64,000 bases of DNA. Origin: Streptomyces sp. HUAS CB01. Lineage in GTDB: Bacteria > Actinomycetota > Actinomycetes > Streptomycetales > Streptomycetaceae. The position numbers and the translations under genes are program-made. The number at the start of each line of letters is the position of its first letter. Position 1 is the first letter of the stretch. The stretch lies in the NCBI RefSeq assembly GCF_030406905.1, contig NZ_CP129137.1, positions 6,975,501 to 7,039,500 of the forward strand. Reading direction: 5' to 3'. The notes beneath the pieces are model-generated. The model saw only the letters and a program-made list of their open reading frames with translations. It made no database searches and had not been told where the DNA came from. Below, one piece after another: positions 33,928 to 42,479 of this stretch.

Positions 33928-35262
33928 ATGAGTCCTCCTGTTGCTCCCCCGGGATGGAGTCGCTGGCTGGTGCCGCCCGCCGCGCTCTCGGTCCACCTCT
34001 CCATCGGCCAGGCCTACGCCTGGAGCGTGTTCAAGCCGCCGCTCGAATCAGCGCTCGACCTCAGCGGCACACAGAGCGCGCTGCCCTTCCAGGTCGCCAT
34101 CGTGATGCTCGGTCTGTCGGCCGCGTTCGGCGGCACACTCGTGGAGCGCAACGGTCCGCGCTGGGCGATGACCGTGGCACTGGTCTGCTTCTCCTCCGGC
34201 TTCCTCGTCTCCGCGCTGGGCGCCGCCACGCAGCAGTACTGGCTGATCGTCCTCGGCTACGGCTTCGTCGGCGGGATCGGCCTCGGCATCGGGTACATCT
34301 CACCCGTGTCGACGCTGATCAAGTGGTTTCCGGACCGGCCGGGCATGGCCACCGGGATCGCCATCATGGGCTTCGGCGGCGGTGCGCTGATCGCCTCGCC
34401 CCTGTCCGCGCAGATGCTGGAGTCGTTCGGCTCCGAAGGCTCCGGGATCGCGCTCGCGTTCCTCGTGCACGGTGTGACGTACGCCGTGTTCATGACGCTG
34501 GGAGTGCTGCTGGTGCGGGTGCCGCGCGGCGACAGGCACGTGGAGGGTGCACCGAGCGCTGTCGGGGGAGTGCAGGTCTCCGCCCGCGACGCCGTGCGCA
34601 CCCCGCAGTTCTGGTGCCTGTGGATCGTGCTGTGCATGAACGTGTCCGCCGGGATCGGCATCCTGGAGAAGGCCGCTCCGATGATCACGGACTTCTTCGC
34701 GGACACCTCCGCACCGGTGTCGGCGTCGGCGGCGGCCGGTTTCGTCGCCCTGCTGTCGGCGGCCAACATGGCGGGCCGCATCGGCTGGTCGTCGACCTCC
34801 GACCTCATCGGCCGCAAGAACACGTACCGCGTCTACCTGGGCGTCGGCGCTCTGATGTACGCGCTCATCGCCCTGTTCGGGGACTCGTCGAAGCCCCTGT
34901 TCATCCTCTGCGCGCTGGTCGTCCTGTCCTTCTACGGCGGCGGCTTCGCGACGATCCCCGCATATCTGAAGGACCTGTTCGGGACCTACCAGGTCGGCGC
35001 GATCCACGGCCGGCTGCTCACCGCCTGGTCCACGGCCGGAGTCCTCGGACCGCTCATCGTGAACTGGATCGCCGACCGGCAGGAGGAGGCCGGCAAACAC
35101 GGCTCGTCCCTGTACGGCCTGTCGTTCGTCATCATGATCGGACTGCTCGCCGTCGGTTTCGTCGCCAACGAACTCGTCCGTCCCGTGCACCCGCGCCGCC
35201 ATGTCCCCGCACCGAGGGAGGAGACCGCCGATGTCGTACGACAGGAGTCAGAGTCCGCCTGA
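33928..35262 (+). CDS. OFA family MFS transporter (oxalate/formate antiporter-like)
   Basis: A 444-residue, 12-helix facilitator. OFA hallmarks: HLSIGQAYAWSVFKPPLE in helix 1, GNG-like 'GGIGLGIGYISPVSTLIKWFPDRPG' region (seen as GYISPVSTLIKWFPDRPG), ATGIAIMGFGGGALI, and ARDAVRTPQFWCLWIVL opening the second half. OFA proteins exchange small carboxylates such as oxalate and formate; relatives differ in substrate. The last 32 bases overlap a tiny gene for a single-helix protein. Confidence 0.9.
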   Translation: MSPPVAPPGWSRWLVPPAALSVHLSIGQAYAWSVFKPPLESALDLSGTQSALPFQVAIVMLGLSAAFGGTLVERNGPRWAMTVALVCFSSGFLVSALGAATQQYWLIVLGYGFVGGIGLGIGYISPVSTLIKWFPDRPGMATGIAIMGFGGGALIASPLSAQMLESFGSEGSGIALAFLVHGVTYAVFMTLGVLLVRVPRGDRHVEGAPSAVGGVQVSARDAVRTPQFWCLWIVLCMNVSAGIGILEKAAPMITDFFADTSAPVSASAAAGFVALLSAANMAGRIGWSSTSDLIGRKNTYRVYLGVGALMYALIALFGDSSKPLFILCALVVLSFYGGGFATIPAYLKDLFGTYQVGAIHGRLLTAWSTAGVLGPLIVNWIADRQEEAGKHGSSLYGLSFVIMIGLLAVGFVANELVRPVHPRRHVPAPREETADVVRQESESA

Positions 35263-35365
35263 CCGGCGCCGGCTGATCGCCTTCGCCTGGTTGTGGGTGG
35301 GGGCGCCGCTGGCCTACGGGTTGTACGAGCTCGTGAGGAAGGCGGCGCAACTGTTCACCGGATGA
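35231..35365 (+). CDS. MFS transporter small subunit (44-residue membrane protein)
   Basis: The ORF encodes MSYDRSQSPPDRRRLIAFAW followed by LWVGAPLAYGLYELVRKAAQLFTG: a basic N-terminus, one hydrophobic helix (about residues 15-34) and an amphipathic tail. It starts inside the OFA transporter gene in another frame, behind GGGAGGAG. Tiny proteins of this pattern regularly follow OFA transporter genes in actinomycetes and are named 'MFS transporter small subunit'. It probably associates with the transporter in the membrane; the role is unproven. Confidence 0.8.
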   Translation: MSYDRSQSPPDRRRLIAFAWLWVGAPLAYGLYELVRKAAQLFTG

Positions 35366-35479
35366 GGTCCGGGTGCCCCCGGGGCGGCGGACACGGTGCG
35401 CGGGCGTCCGACTGCGAGGCACCCGTGCCGCCGTTCCGCGGGGCGGACCGAACGCGCCTCCGACGGCATGCCGTTCGCG

Positions 35480-35560
35480 TGCGGTCGTGCGAGCCGTGCG
35501 CGTCGTGCAAGCCGTGCGAACCGTGCGCGAGGTGCGAGCCGCACGCCGGGTTCGGGCGTC
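35480..35560. repeat. Short GTGCGAGCC-type tandem repeat
   Basis: About seven imperfect 9-base units (CGTGCGAGC, CGTGCAAGC, CGTGCGAAC, GGTGCGAGC) run from about 35483 to 35553. One frame would read as a Cys-Pro repeat (CEPCASCKPCEPCARC), another as Ala/Arg repeats. It lies in a 288-base intergenic gap and is probably slippage sequence, not coding. Confidence 0.6.
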
Positions 35561-35653
35561 CGCCTCCGCGAGGGACGGGCCGCGCACGAGGCGGCCGTGG
35601 ACGGACAGCGACTCGACTCCGACGCCGGACCGGCGTACCCATAGGGTGACCCC

Positions 35654-36784
35654 ATGTCTGCCAGGTTGAGTTCCACGAGGGCCCGTGCCGCGCTCGGCAC
35701 ATCGGCGCGCGTGTCGGTCGAGTTGCTGCTGGTCTTCGTGATGGTCGCGGTCGCCCTGTGGCTGCTGGGCCGGATGTGGTCGGTCGTCTGGCCCCTCATA
35801 GTGGGCCTGCTCCTCACCACACTGACCTGGCCGCCGGCCCGTTTCCTGCGCAGGCACGGCTGGCCGCCCGCCCTCGCCGCGTCGGCCGTCACCGTGTTGT
35901 TCCTCCTGGCCGCCGCGGGGGTGGTGGCGCTGATCGCGGTGCCGGTGGCGTCCCAGTCCGGCGAACTGGCCGACGGTGTCGTCCAGGGCATACAGCAGGT
36001 GCGCGAATGGGCCGCCGGCCCGCCGCTGAACATCGGGGACGACCAGATCACCGGCGCCTTCGACGCCGCCGTGGAGCGCATCCAGAACAGTGCGGGCAGC
36101 ATGGTGACCGCGGTCGTCACCGGCGTGGGCACCGTGGTCAACGGCGTCGTCACCGCCGTCCTCGCGCTCTTCCTGATGTTCTTCTTCCTCAAGGACGGTC
36201 CCCGCTTCCTGCCGTGGCTCGCCCGTCAGCTGCCCGGCTCGCTCGCCACCCACGTCCCGACCGTGGCGGCGCGCGCATGGAACACCCTGGGCGCGTTCGT
36301 TCGTTCGCAGGCGTTCGTCGGCCTGATCGACGCCGTCTTCATCGGCATCGGCCTGTGGATCCTGGGAGTCCCGCTGGTGCTCCCGCTCGCCGTGCTGACC
36401 TTCGTGTCCGCGTTCGTGCCGATCGTGGGCGCCCTGTTCGCCGGCCTGGTCGCGGTGCTCATCGCGCTGGTGTCGAACGGGCCGACGGACGCGCTGATAG
36501 TGCTGGCGATCATCGTCGTGGTGCAGCAGCTCGAGGGCAATGTGTTCCAGCCGATGATCCAGGGCCGGGGCCTCGGCCTCCACGCGGCGGTCATCCTGCT
36601 GGCGGTGACGTTGGGCGGCAGCCTGGCGGGCATCGTGGGCAGCCTGCTCGCCGTACCGGTGGCCGCGCTGATCGCGGTGGTCTGGAACTACCTGCGTGGG
36701 CAGCTCGACGAACCGCTGCCGGAACCGGAGACCGACGACACGCCCCACCCCGGCCCCGACGCCGCCGCCGTCGTCGTGCCGTAG
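35654..36784 (+). CDS. AI-2E family transporter
   Basis: A 376-residue membrane protein of the AI-2E/PerM family. The family core is plain: WPLIVGLLLTTLTWPPARFL, then FFLKDGPRFLPWLARQLPG, VGLIDAVFIGIGLWILGVPL, SAFVPIVGALFAGLVAVLIAL, QQLEGNVFQPMIQGRGLGLH and LAGIVGSLLAVPVAALIAV (each within the usual order). About eight membrane segments with a soluble loop near residues 95-145. Family members export small molecules or ions; the substrate is not known. The C-terminal tail is Pro/Asp-rich. Confidence 0.9.
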   Translation: MSARLSSTRARAALGTSARVSVELLLVFVMVAVALWLLGRMWSVVWPLIVGLLLTTLTWPPARFLRRHGWPPALAASAVTVLFLLAAAGVVALIAVPVASQSGELADGVVQGIQQVREWAAGPPLNIGDDQITGAFDAAVERIQNSAGSMVTAVVTGVGTVVNGVVTAVLALFLMFFFLKDGPRFLPWLARQLPGSLATHVPTVAARAWNTLGAFVRSQAFVGLIDAVFIGIGLWILGVPLVLPLAVLTFVSAFVPIVGALFAGLVAVLIALVSNGPTDALIVLAIIVVVQQLEGNVFQPMIQGRGLGLHAAVILLAVTLGGSLAGIVGSLLAVPVAALIAVVWNYLRGQLDEPLPEPETDDTPHPGPDAAAVVVP

Positions 36785-36855
36785 CTCCTCCGGGGACGTG
36801 GTGCCGCAGGTGCGTGGCTCCTCCGGGGCGCGGCCGGGCCGGTCGCCGACCGGCC

Positions 36856-36880
36856 CTGACGCCGCGAACTGCGGCGTCAG
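36856..36880 (+). terminator. Terminator hairpin after the AI-2E gene
   Basis: CTGACGCCGC (36856-36865), loop GAACT, and the exact complement GCGGCGTCAG (36871-36880). It separates the transporter from nsrR. Confidence 0.75.
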
Positions 36881-36943
36881 GCATGCCGAGCGCAGCGGCC
36901 GCCGCAGGTCCGTGACGCACGCCATACGAGCCACGACCCCCCT

Positions 36944-36966
36944 AAATAAGAATTTCCGATGCGTAT
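36944..36966. promoter_or_regulatory. Candidate NsrR site before nsrR
   Basis: The AT-rich stretch begins AATAAGAATTTCC and ends GATGCGTATT. It fits the 23-base AAnAnGnATnTnnnATnCnnnTT spacing of Streptomyces NsrR sites as I recall them, and its ends AAATA/TATTT are inverted. It lies 18 bases before the nsrR start, suitable for autorepression. Confidence 0.5.
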
Positions 36967-36983
36967 TTGCTAGCGTCCTGGTT

Positions 36984-37424
36984 GTGCGACTCACCAAGTT
37001 CACCGACCTGGCCCTCCGGTCCGTCATGCGCCTCGCGGTGTGCGCCGACGACGAGGTGCTCACCACCCGCGAGGTGGCCGACGCCATGGATGTGCGGCAC
37101 ACCCACGCGGCGAAGGCGATCACCCGCCTGCAGCACCTGGGAGTGGTTGAGGCCCGGCGCGGCCGCGGGGGCGGTCTCGTTGTGACGGACTTCGGCCGGC
37201 GGGCGTCGGTGGGCTGGCTGGTGCGGGAGCTCGAGGGCGAGGAGGAGGTCGTCAACTGCGACGACCCGCCCTGTCCGTTGCGGGGCGCCTGTCGCCTGCG
37301 GCGGGCGCTGCGCGACGCCCAGGAGGCGTTCTACGCCACGCTCGACCCGCTGACCGTGGCGGATCTCGTCGCCTCACCCACCGGGCCCGTGCTCGTCGCC
37401 CTGTCCGGACCTCCGTCGCGGTAG
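36984..37424 (+). CDS. nsrR: NsrR, nitric-oxide-sensing Rrf2 repressor
   Basis: A 146-residue Rrf2-family regulator. The winged helix opens MRLTKFTDLALRSVMRLAV with recognition region HTHAAKAITRLQHLGVVE. The Fe-S cluster ligands are the three Cys in NCDDPPCPLRGACRL, spaced as in Streptomyces NsrR. NO destroys the cluster and relieves repression. GTG start. The flavohaemoprotein gene lies directly downstream, the classical target. All key residues are present. Confidence 0.93.
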   Translation: MRLTKFTDLALRSVMRLAVCADDEVLTTREVADAMDVRHTHAAKAITRLQHLGVVEARRGRGGGLVVTDFGRRASVGWLVRELEGEEEVVNCDDPPCPLRGACRLRRALRDAQEAFYATLDPLTVADLVASPTGPVLVALSGPPSR

Positions 37425-37482
37425 TCCCGTCCGTCACCCCGTCTCTCCGGGTCATGACCTCATGGCTCGGGCTGCATAACCT

Positions 37483-37505
37483 AAAACACGAAGCACTTAC
37501 CAATT
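37483..37505. promoter_or_regulatory. Candidate NsrR site before hmpA
   Basis: AAAACACGAAGC followed by ACTTACCAATT resembles known NsrR sites before hmpA genes in its outer parts (AACACGAA...TACCAATT), though the central spacing differs slightly. It ends 12 bases before the hmpA GTG, so bound repressor would block transcription or initiation. Confidence 0.4.
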
Positions 37506-37517
37506 CAGGAGTCGTCT

Positions 37518-38711
37518 GTGCTCTCCGAACAGGCCACACCCGTCGTCCGCGCCACGCTCCCGGTGGTCGGGACCGCCATCGGCGACATCGCCGAGCTCTT
37601 CTACCGCAAGCTGTTCGACGCCCATCCCGGGCTGCTGAGGGACCTGTTCAACCGCGGCAACCAGGCCAACGGCGAGCAGCAGAAGGCGCTGGCCGGTTCC
37701 ATCGCCGCCTTCGCCGGCATGCTGCTGGAGAAGCCGGACGCCCGCCCCGACGCGATGCTGGCGCGGATCGCGCACAAGCACGCCTCGCTCGGGATCACCT
37801 CCGACCAGTACAAGATCGTCCATCGGCACCTCTTCGCGGCGATAGCCGAGGTGCTCGGCGACGCGGTCACCGACGAGGTGGCCGCAGCCTGGGACGAGGT
37901 CTACTGGCTGATGGCCAACGCCCTGATCGCCCTCGAAGCACGTCTCTACCAGGAGGCCGGCGCCGCCGAGGGCGAGGTCTGGCAGCGCATGGAGATCGTC
38001 GAGCGGCGCCAGGAGACGCCCGACGTCGTCTCCTTCGTCCTGCGGCCCCACGACGGCCGCCCGGCGGGGAGCTTCCGGCCGGGTCAGTATGTGAGCGTCC
38101 AGGTCCAACTGGCCGACGGCGCCCGGCAGATCCGCCAGTACAGCCTCTCCGCCGCCCCCGGCAGGCCGGACTGGCGGATCAGCGTCAAGCGCGTGCGCGA
38201 CACGGCCGGTCCGGACGGCGAGGTGTCGTCCTGGCTGCACGAGCACGCACACCCCGGCGACGTGCTGACCGTGTCGATGCCGTTCGGCGACCTCGTGCTC
38301 CCGGAGGACGACGGGCCGCTGCTCCTGGCGTCCGCGGGCATCGGGAACACGCCCGTACTGGCCATGCTCGACCACCTCGCGTCCACCGGGACGGACCGCC
38401 GTGTCGTCACGGTCCACGCCGACCGCACGCCCGCCGACCACGCGCACCGCGAAGAGCACCTCGACCGGGTACGCGCACTGCCGGACGGCCGGCTCCACCT
38501 GTGGTACGAATCGCCCGGCGGCGAAGCCCCGGAGGCCGCGTCCGGCCGGGCGGACCTGGACGGCATGGAACTCCCGGAGGACCTGACCGCGTACCTGTGC
38601 GGCCCGCTGCCCTTCATGCGCGCGGTGCGCGGCGACCTGCTGCGCCGGGGCGTACCCGCCGAGAGGATCCACTACGAGGTGTTCGGCCCGGACCTCTGGC
38701 TCGGCCGGTAG
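37518..38711 (+). CDS. hmpA: Flavohaemoprotein (nitric oxide dioxygenase)
   Basis: A 397-residue three-domain enzyme that oxidises NO to nitrate using NADPH and O2. Globin domain at residues about 1-135, with proximal-His region IAHKHASLGI and B10/E-helix region YRKLFDAHPGLLRDLFN in parts; FAD domain about 150-255 with RQYSLSAAPG; NAD(P) domain about 265-395 with ASAGIGNTPVLAML and YLCGPLPFMRAV. All binding motifs are intact. GTG start behind CAGGAG. Expression is probably under NsrR control from the adjacent gene. Confidence 0.95.
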   Translation: MLSEQATPVVRATLPVVGTAIGDIAELFYRKLFDAHPGLLRDLFNRGNQANGEQQKALAGSIAAFAGMLLEKPDARPDAMLARIAHKHASLGITSDQYKIVHRHLFAAIAEVLGDAVTDEVAAAWDEVYWLMANALIALEARLYQEAGAAEGEVWQRMEIVERRQETPDVVSFVLRPHDGRPAGSFRPGQYVSVQVQLADGARQIRQYSLSAAPGRPDWRISVKRVRDTAGPDGEVSSWLHEHAHPGDVLTVSMPFGDLVLPEDDGPLLLASAGIGNTPVLAMLDHLASTGTDRRVVTVHADRTPADHAHREEHLDRVRALPDGRLHLWYESPGGEAPEAASGRADLDGMELPEDLTAYLCGPLPFMRAVRGDLLRRGVPAERIHYEVFGPDLWLGR

Positions 38712-38905
38712 CGGCCGTCACCCGGAGGCGGGACCGGAAGTCGCACACTGTCGCACAGGTGCGCCGTGGCAGGCGGTCGTCAGCGATCCGCTCGCGCCCT
38801 CGAACGGCGACCGCACTGCGCGGACGAGCGTCGGGAAGCGCACGGACGGACAGGGGTCACGGGTGGGACCCGGGACCGCGAGGACAAGGGAAGAGGACAC
38901 CGCGT

Positions 38906-39334
38906 ATGGACACCATGTGGGCGGCCGTCGTTGCCGCGGCCGCCTTCGTATGGCTGGGAATGGTGCTGGCCATCTCCTTCGTGGAAGCACCCCTGAAGTT
39001 CCGGGCACCCGGCGTGACCCTGCGGATCGGTCTCGGCATCGGCCGCCTCGTCTTCCGCGCGCTCAACCGCGCCGAGGCCGCCCTGGCCGCCGTGGTGGTC
39101 GTCGCGGTCACCGCCGGCGGTCCACCCGCTCCCGTGGTGGCGTTGGCCGCCCTCGCCGTCGCGCTGCTCACGGTGCAACTCGCCGCTGTCCGGCCCGTCC
39201 TGAACCGCCGCTCGGACCGGGTGCTGGCGGGGGAGGACGTCCCGCGCTCCCGTGCCCACCTCGTCTACATCGCCTGCGAGTCGGCCAAGGCGCTCACCCT
39301 GGCTTCACTGGGCATCGCCGCACTGGCGGCGTGA
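38906..39334 (+). CDS. Small integral membrane protein, function unknown
   Basis: A 142-residue protein with about four hydrophobic segments (roughly 4-26, 62-80, 82-100, 124-142). Characteristic is ISFVEAPLKFRAPGVTLRIG after the first helix. ATG with GGGAAGAGG upstream. The coding signal is strong and I have seen this pattern as an uncharacterised membrane protein in actinomycetes, but no function is known to me. It is followed by a strong terminator. Confidence 0.75.
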   Translation: MDTMWAAVVAAAAFVWLGMVLAISFVEAPLKFRAPGVTLRIGLGIGRLVFRALNRAEAALAAVVVVAVTAGGPPAPVVALAALAVALLTVQLAAVRPVLNRRSDRVLAGEDVPRSRAHLVYIACESAKALTLASLGIAALAA

Positions 39335-39417
39335 ACGCGCGTCAACGGCTGTCCGTTGCCGGCGCCGTCCCGCGACACCGGGGGATGCCCTGGGACGGGA
39401 TCGCCCAGGGACGGGAA

Positions 39418-39455
39418 CGCCCCGGCCCGCGTGTCGCGTTGCGCGGGCCGGGGCG
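39418..39455. terminator. Strong bidirectional terminator
   Basis: A perfect 14-bp stem: CGCCCCGGCCCGCG (39418-39431) and CGCGGGCCGGGGCG (39442-39455), loop of ten bases. It lies between the convergent membrane protein and chaplin genes. Confidence 0.85.
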
Positions 39456-39471
39456 GTCTGAGGGCGGAGTG

Positions 39472-39717
39472 TCAGCCGGCCGTTCCGGCGACGCAGCCGT
39501 TGCCGCCGGCGGGGTTGAGGAGGCTGACGACTCCGAGCGTGGTGCCGCAGACGTTGGCCGGCACGTGCACCGGCGCCTGCAGGGCGTTGCCGGACAGGAC
39601 GCCCGGGCTGCCCACGGCCGCACCCTGGGCGCCGGAGTCCGCAACGGCGCTGCCGACGCCGGCGACGACACCCGCCACGGTGAGGGCGGTCAGGACGGAC
39701 GCGGTTCGCTTGCTCAT
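39472..39717 (-). CDS. Short chaplin (hydrophobic cell-surface amyloid protein)
   Basis: An 81-residue secreted protein. The Sec signal (MSKRTASVLTALTVAGVVAG, cleaved near AVADSGAQ) precedes one chaplin domain: GSPGVLSGNALQAPVHVPAN, then VCGTTLGVVSLLNPAGGNGC. The two Cys characteristic of the domain are present. Short chaplins assemble into amyloid fibrils that lower surface tension for aerial hyphae. No sortase signal, so it would be non-covalently displayed. The gene is single here and strongly supports a Streptomyces-type host. Which numbered chaplin it is cannot be decided. Confidence 0.93.
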   Translation of the reverse strand: MSKRTASVLTALTVAGVVAGVGSAVADSGAQGAAVGSPGVLSGNALQAPVHVPANVCGTTLGVVSLLNPAGGNGCVAGTAG

Positions 39718-39960
39718 GCTCGATCTCTCTCGTTGGGGAGGGGTGGAACAACGGCTCCGATCCCACCGCATACCTGTGGCATATGACGGTATTTCACCGG
39801 ATCACGGGCGTGTCAGCGCGACTGATGTTGATCCGAATTTCGCCGGAGACGCGATGTCCAGCCCTTGCCTCCCCCCCCCGGTCCGGACGTCGCGGGCTTG
39901 CCACCGACGTGCCTGCGGCGGCCGCTCGTCGGCTTGTTGCCCGACGCCTCGCCACCCGGC

Positions 39961-40239
39961 CGGGGCGGTTTCGTCTTCCAGTACGGCGAGTTGCTGCCCG
40001 AGGTGACGAGCGAGGAGAGCACCGCCCTTGCGCTGCGCCGGGCGGGGCAGCGCAACAAGCCCGCCCCTGCCGCCGCCGGGCAGGTGCTCGACCGGCTCGG
40101 ACTCGGGGAGCTGCGCGAACGGCGCCCGTCCCGGGAGCCGGGCGGACAGAGCCGGTGCGCCGCCGTCGCACGGGCCCTCGTCCACCGGCCGGCCGTCGTC
40201 TTCGCGGACGAGCCGACCGGCTCCCTGGACAGCGCGAAC
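39961..40239 (+). pseudogene. Remnant of a MacB/LolD-like ABC ATPase
   Basis: The plus strand reads RGGFVFQYGELLPEVTSEES, then VLDRLGLGELRERRPSREPG, GQSRCAAVARALVHRPAVVF and ADEPTGSLDS. This is the Q-loop to Walker B part of an antimicrobial-peptide/lipoprotein-type ABC ATPase. The Walker A region is absent, the signature LSGGExQRV is degraded to EPGGQSRCA, and the switch His region is missing. A poly-C run precedes it. It is clearly a decayed gene fragment, next to the 3' end of a LysR gene. Confidence 0.7.
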
Positions 40240-40250
40240 GTCCCGGCCGT

Positions 40251-41177
40251 TCAGCCTGGCCGCCCCTGACGAGCCGCGCCGCGGACCTTCTCCGTACAGT
40301 GGCGCGCGACCGTGTCGGCGAAGACCCGGGCGAGGGGCGGAAGCGCGTCCCACCGGCGCACCGCCCAGCCGACCGGCAGCGGGGGCAGCCCTCGCACGGG
40401 TACGAGGCGGAGCGGGCCGTCCTCGCCCGGTACCGCCCATCCCGGCAGGGCGGGTACGACAGCGTGGCCGAGGCCGAGTTCCACCAGCAGCAGGGCGGTG
40501 TCCCAGTCGGCGACGCCGGTGTCCGAACTGATCCGGATGCCCAACTGGGCGAAGGCGGCGTCGAGCCGGTTGCCCGAGGTGGAGTTCTGCGGGAGCCGGA
40601 CGAGGCGGACACCGTCGAGGTCGGTCACGTCCACACACGAACGCCCGGCCAACGGGTCGTCGACGCGTACGGCCAGCACCCAGGGCAACTCGACGACCGG
40701 GCGCTGCTCGATGCCGCGCACGGGGCCGCCGATGGTGATCCAGGCCAGGTCGAGACTGCTGGTGACGAGGGCGTCGAAGCAGTTGCGACTGGAGTTCTCC
40801 GTCTGGAACTCCAGGCTCACCTTGGGGTACTGCCGGCGGAAGGCGACGACGGCCTCCGACATGAAGTGCCGTACGGTCGTCGCACCCGTGGTGACGCGCA
40901 CCGAACCGCACTCGCCGTTCACCAGGTCCCCGAGCCGACGCAGTGTCAGGTCCAGCCCGGCGATGCTGTCGGCCGCCGCCTCGCACAGCACCCGCCCCGC
41001 GTGGGTGGGCACCACGCCGCGCGGTCGGCGCTCCAGGAGGCTCACACCGGTCTCCCGTTCCAGCCGCCTCACGTGCTGGCTCACCGCCGACTGCGTGCGG
41101 CCCAGTTCCCTGGCGACGGCGCTGAGGCTGCCCGCCCGGCACACGGCCACGAAGACGCGCAGGTCGTCCAGAGTCAT
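40251..41177 (-). CDS. LysR family transcriptional regulator
   Basis: A 308-residue regulator. N-terminal HTH: MTLDDLRVFVAVCRAGSLSA, then VARELGRTQSAVSQHVRRLE and LERRPRGVVPTHAG. The substrate domain (about 90-290) has the usual VRLVRLPQNST and GLGHAVVPALPGWA regions. ATG at 41177; a GTG three bases earlier is an equivalent alternative. No divergent partner gene starts within 200 bases of its promoter except a truncated hypothetical, so the target is not clear. Confidence 0.92.
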   Translation of the reverse strand: MTLDDLRVFVAVCRAGSLSAVARELGRTQSAVSQHVRRLERETGVSLLERRPRGVVPTHAGRVLCEAAADSIAGLDLTLRRLGDLVNGECGSVRVTTGATTVRHFMSEAVVAFRRQYPKVSLEFQTENSSRNCFDALVTSSLDLAWITIGGPVRGIEQRPVVELPWVLAVRVDDPLAGRSCVDVTDLDGVRLVRLPQNSTSGNRLDAAFAQLGIRISSDTGVADWDTALLLVELGLGHAVVPALPGWAVPGEDGPLRLVPVRGLPPLPVGWAVRRWDALPPLARVFADTVARHCTEKVRGAARQGRPG

Positions 41178-41376
41178 CACCCCAAGCTACAGCTTGGGAG
41201 TTGGGAGCAATCCAAAGGATTGACCGTGGTCTCCGGGATCCCGGATGATCGGAGCAGGGCCCGAGGCGGCAACCCGTCCGGCGCTTTCGCAGGGTCCGGA
41301 ACCGCAGGCGAAGGCGCGGACGGGTGCCGACCGGTGTGCGGCACCGGGCAGTGCCGGGCCCGGACGGTCGGGGCCG

Positions 41377-41727
41377 TCACACGCCGTCGACGTGACGCAG
41401 CACCGCGTCGTCCGGGACCCAGGGGAACCTGAGGCCCGCGTACTTCGCCTGCCACGAGCCGTACGGGTCGAACGCGCGGACGGCGTCGACGAACGGCCGA
41501 GCCGGCAGACGGCCGAGGTCGACGACGTAGTGACCGATGAGGGCCGGGGCGGCGAGGACGGTGCCGGGGGCACCGGGGACACGGATCTCACCGGTTCCCG
41601 AGGCCGCACGCGGATGTCCCGGAAGGGGCTCGTACCAGGGGTACGAGCCCGGCGGAGGGGTGGGGCGGAGGTCGCGGTCGTGCAGTCCCGGCATGACGTT
41701 GATCCGCCGGGCGCAGAGGACGGCCAT
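41377..41727 (-). CDS. Truncated member of an uncharacterised Streptomyces family
   Basis: The 116-residue frame carries blocks that I recall from ~150-residue uncharacterised actinomycete proteins (DUF7919, from memory): LCARRINVMPGLHDRDL (usually LCxxPVNxMRGxHxCxLC), GTGEIRVPGAPGTVLAAPAL and IGHYVVDLGRLPARPFVDAV. The usual N-terminal block (a GWL...HPYPxG segment) is not found upstream in any frame, so the gene seems to have lost about 40 residues. The conserved Cys residues near the His are also altered. Possibly a decaying gene. Confidence 0.5.
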   Translation of the reverse strand: MAVLCARRINVMPGLHDRDLRPTPPPGSYPWYEPLPGHPRAASGTGEIRVPGAPGTVLAAPALIGHYVVDLGRLPARPFVDAVRAFDPYGSWQAKYAGLRFPWVPDDAVLRHVDGV

Positions 41728-41855
41728 TCTTGATTGAGCCGCTCGGTGCAGCCCCGGGGAGACGCGGGTCACACTCGCGCATGTCACACCCGGCCGAGCC
41801 GTTCCGTCCAAGGGGGTGTATCCCAATGGCCCCGAGAACGACTCAGGAGCGCACC

Positions 41856-42329
41856 ATGGAAGCCAGGTTGAACCTCTTCGCCAGCCCGGTCGCAGCCAAG
41901 TTCGGGAAGCACGTCGCCGCCGCCGGCAAGATCCTCGCGGAGTCGACACTGCCGGCCTCGACGCAGGAACTGGTGAAGCTCCGCGCCAGTCAGATCAACG
42001 GCTGCGGGTTCTGCACCGACATGCACACGAAGGACGCCGCGCACGCCGGGGAGACCGCGACGCGTCTGAACCTGGTCGCGGCCTGGCGGGAGGCCACCGT
42101 GTTCACCGATGCTGAGCGCGCCGCCCTGGAGCTGACGGAGCAGGGCACCCGCATCGCCGACGCGGCCGGCGGCGTGACGGACGAGGCCTGGGCGAACGCC
42201 GCCAAGCACTTCGACGAGGAACAACTCGCCGCCCTGGTGTGCGTCATCTCCCTCATCAACGCCTTCAACCGCGGCAACGTCATGGTCCAGCAGCCCGCAG
42301 GCGACTACCGGCCGGGCCAGTTCGCGTAG
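41856..42329 (+). CDS. AhpD-like carboxymuconolactone decarboxylase family protein
   Basis: A 157-residue all-helical protein. The motif ELVKLRASQINGCGFCTDMH holds the CxxC pair plus His of AhpD-like peroxidase/disulfide reductases, with the downstream VCVISLINAFNR helix typical of the family. RBS CAGGAG. Likely a peroxide- or NAD-linked antioxidant partner of unknown specificity. The gene is monocistronic. Confidence 0.9.
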   Translation: MEARLNLFASPVAAKFGKHVAAAGKILAESTLPASTQELVKLRASQINGCGFCTDMHTKDAAHAGETATRLNLVAAWREATVFTDAERAALELTEQGTRIADAAGGVTDEAWANAAKHFDEEQLAALVCVISLINAFNRGNVMVQQPAGDYRPGQFA

Positions 42330-42479
42330 CCGGCAGTGCCCGGCCGTACGGCGGCAGGCCGTACGGCCGGGCACATGCGCAAGCCCCCCTCCGTCACGCC
42401 CCCGGGCCGCTTGCCCGGCGGCCGCCGGGACGGCCCTCCGAACCGTGCGGCGGCCGGGCTCGATTCCTACGCCGGCGCG

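Noticed and set aside
35480..35560. Cys-Pro repeat peptide (CEPCASCKPC-like) as a possible metal-binding protein
   Set aside because: It arises from a 9-base tandem repeat, has no ribosome site or stable start and lies in an intergenic gap.
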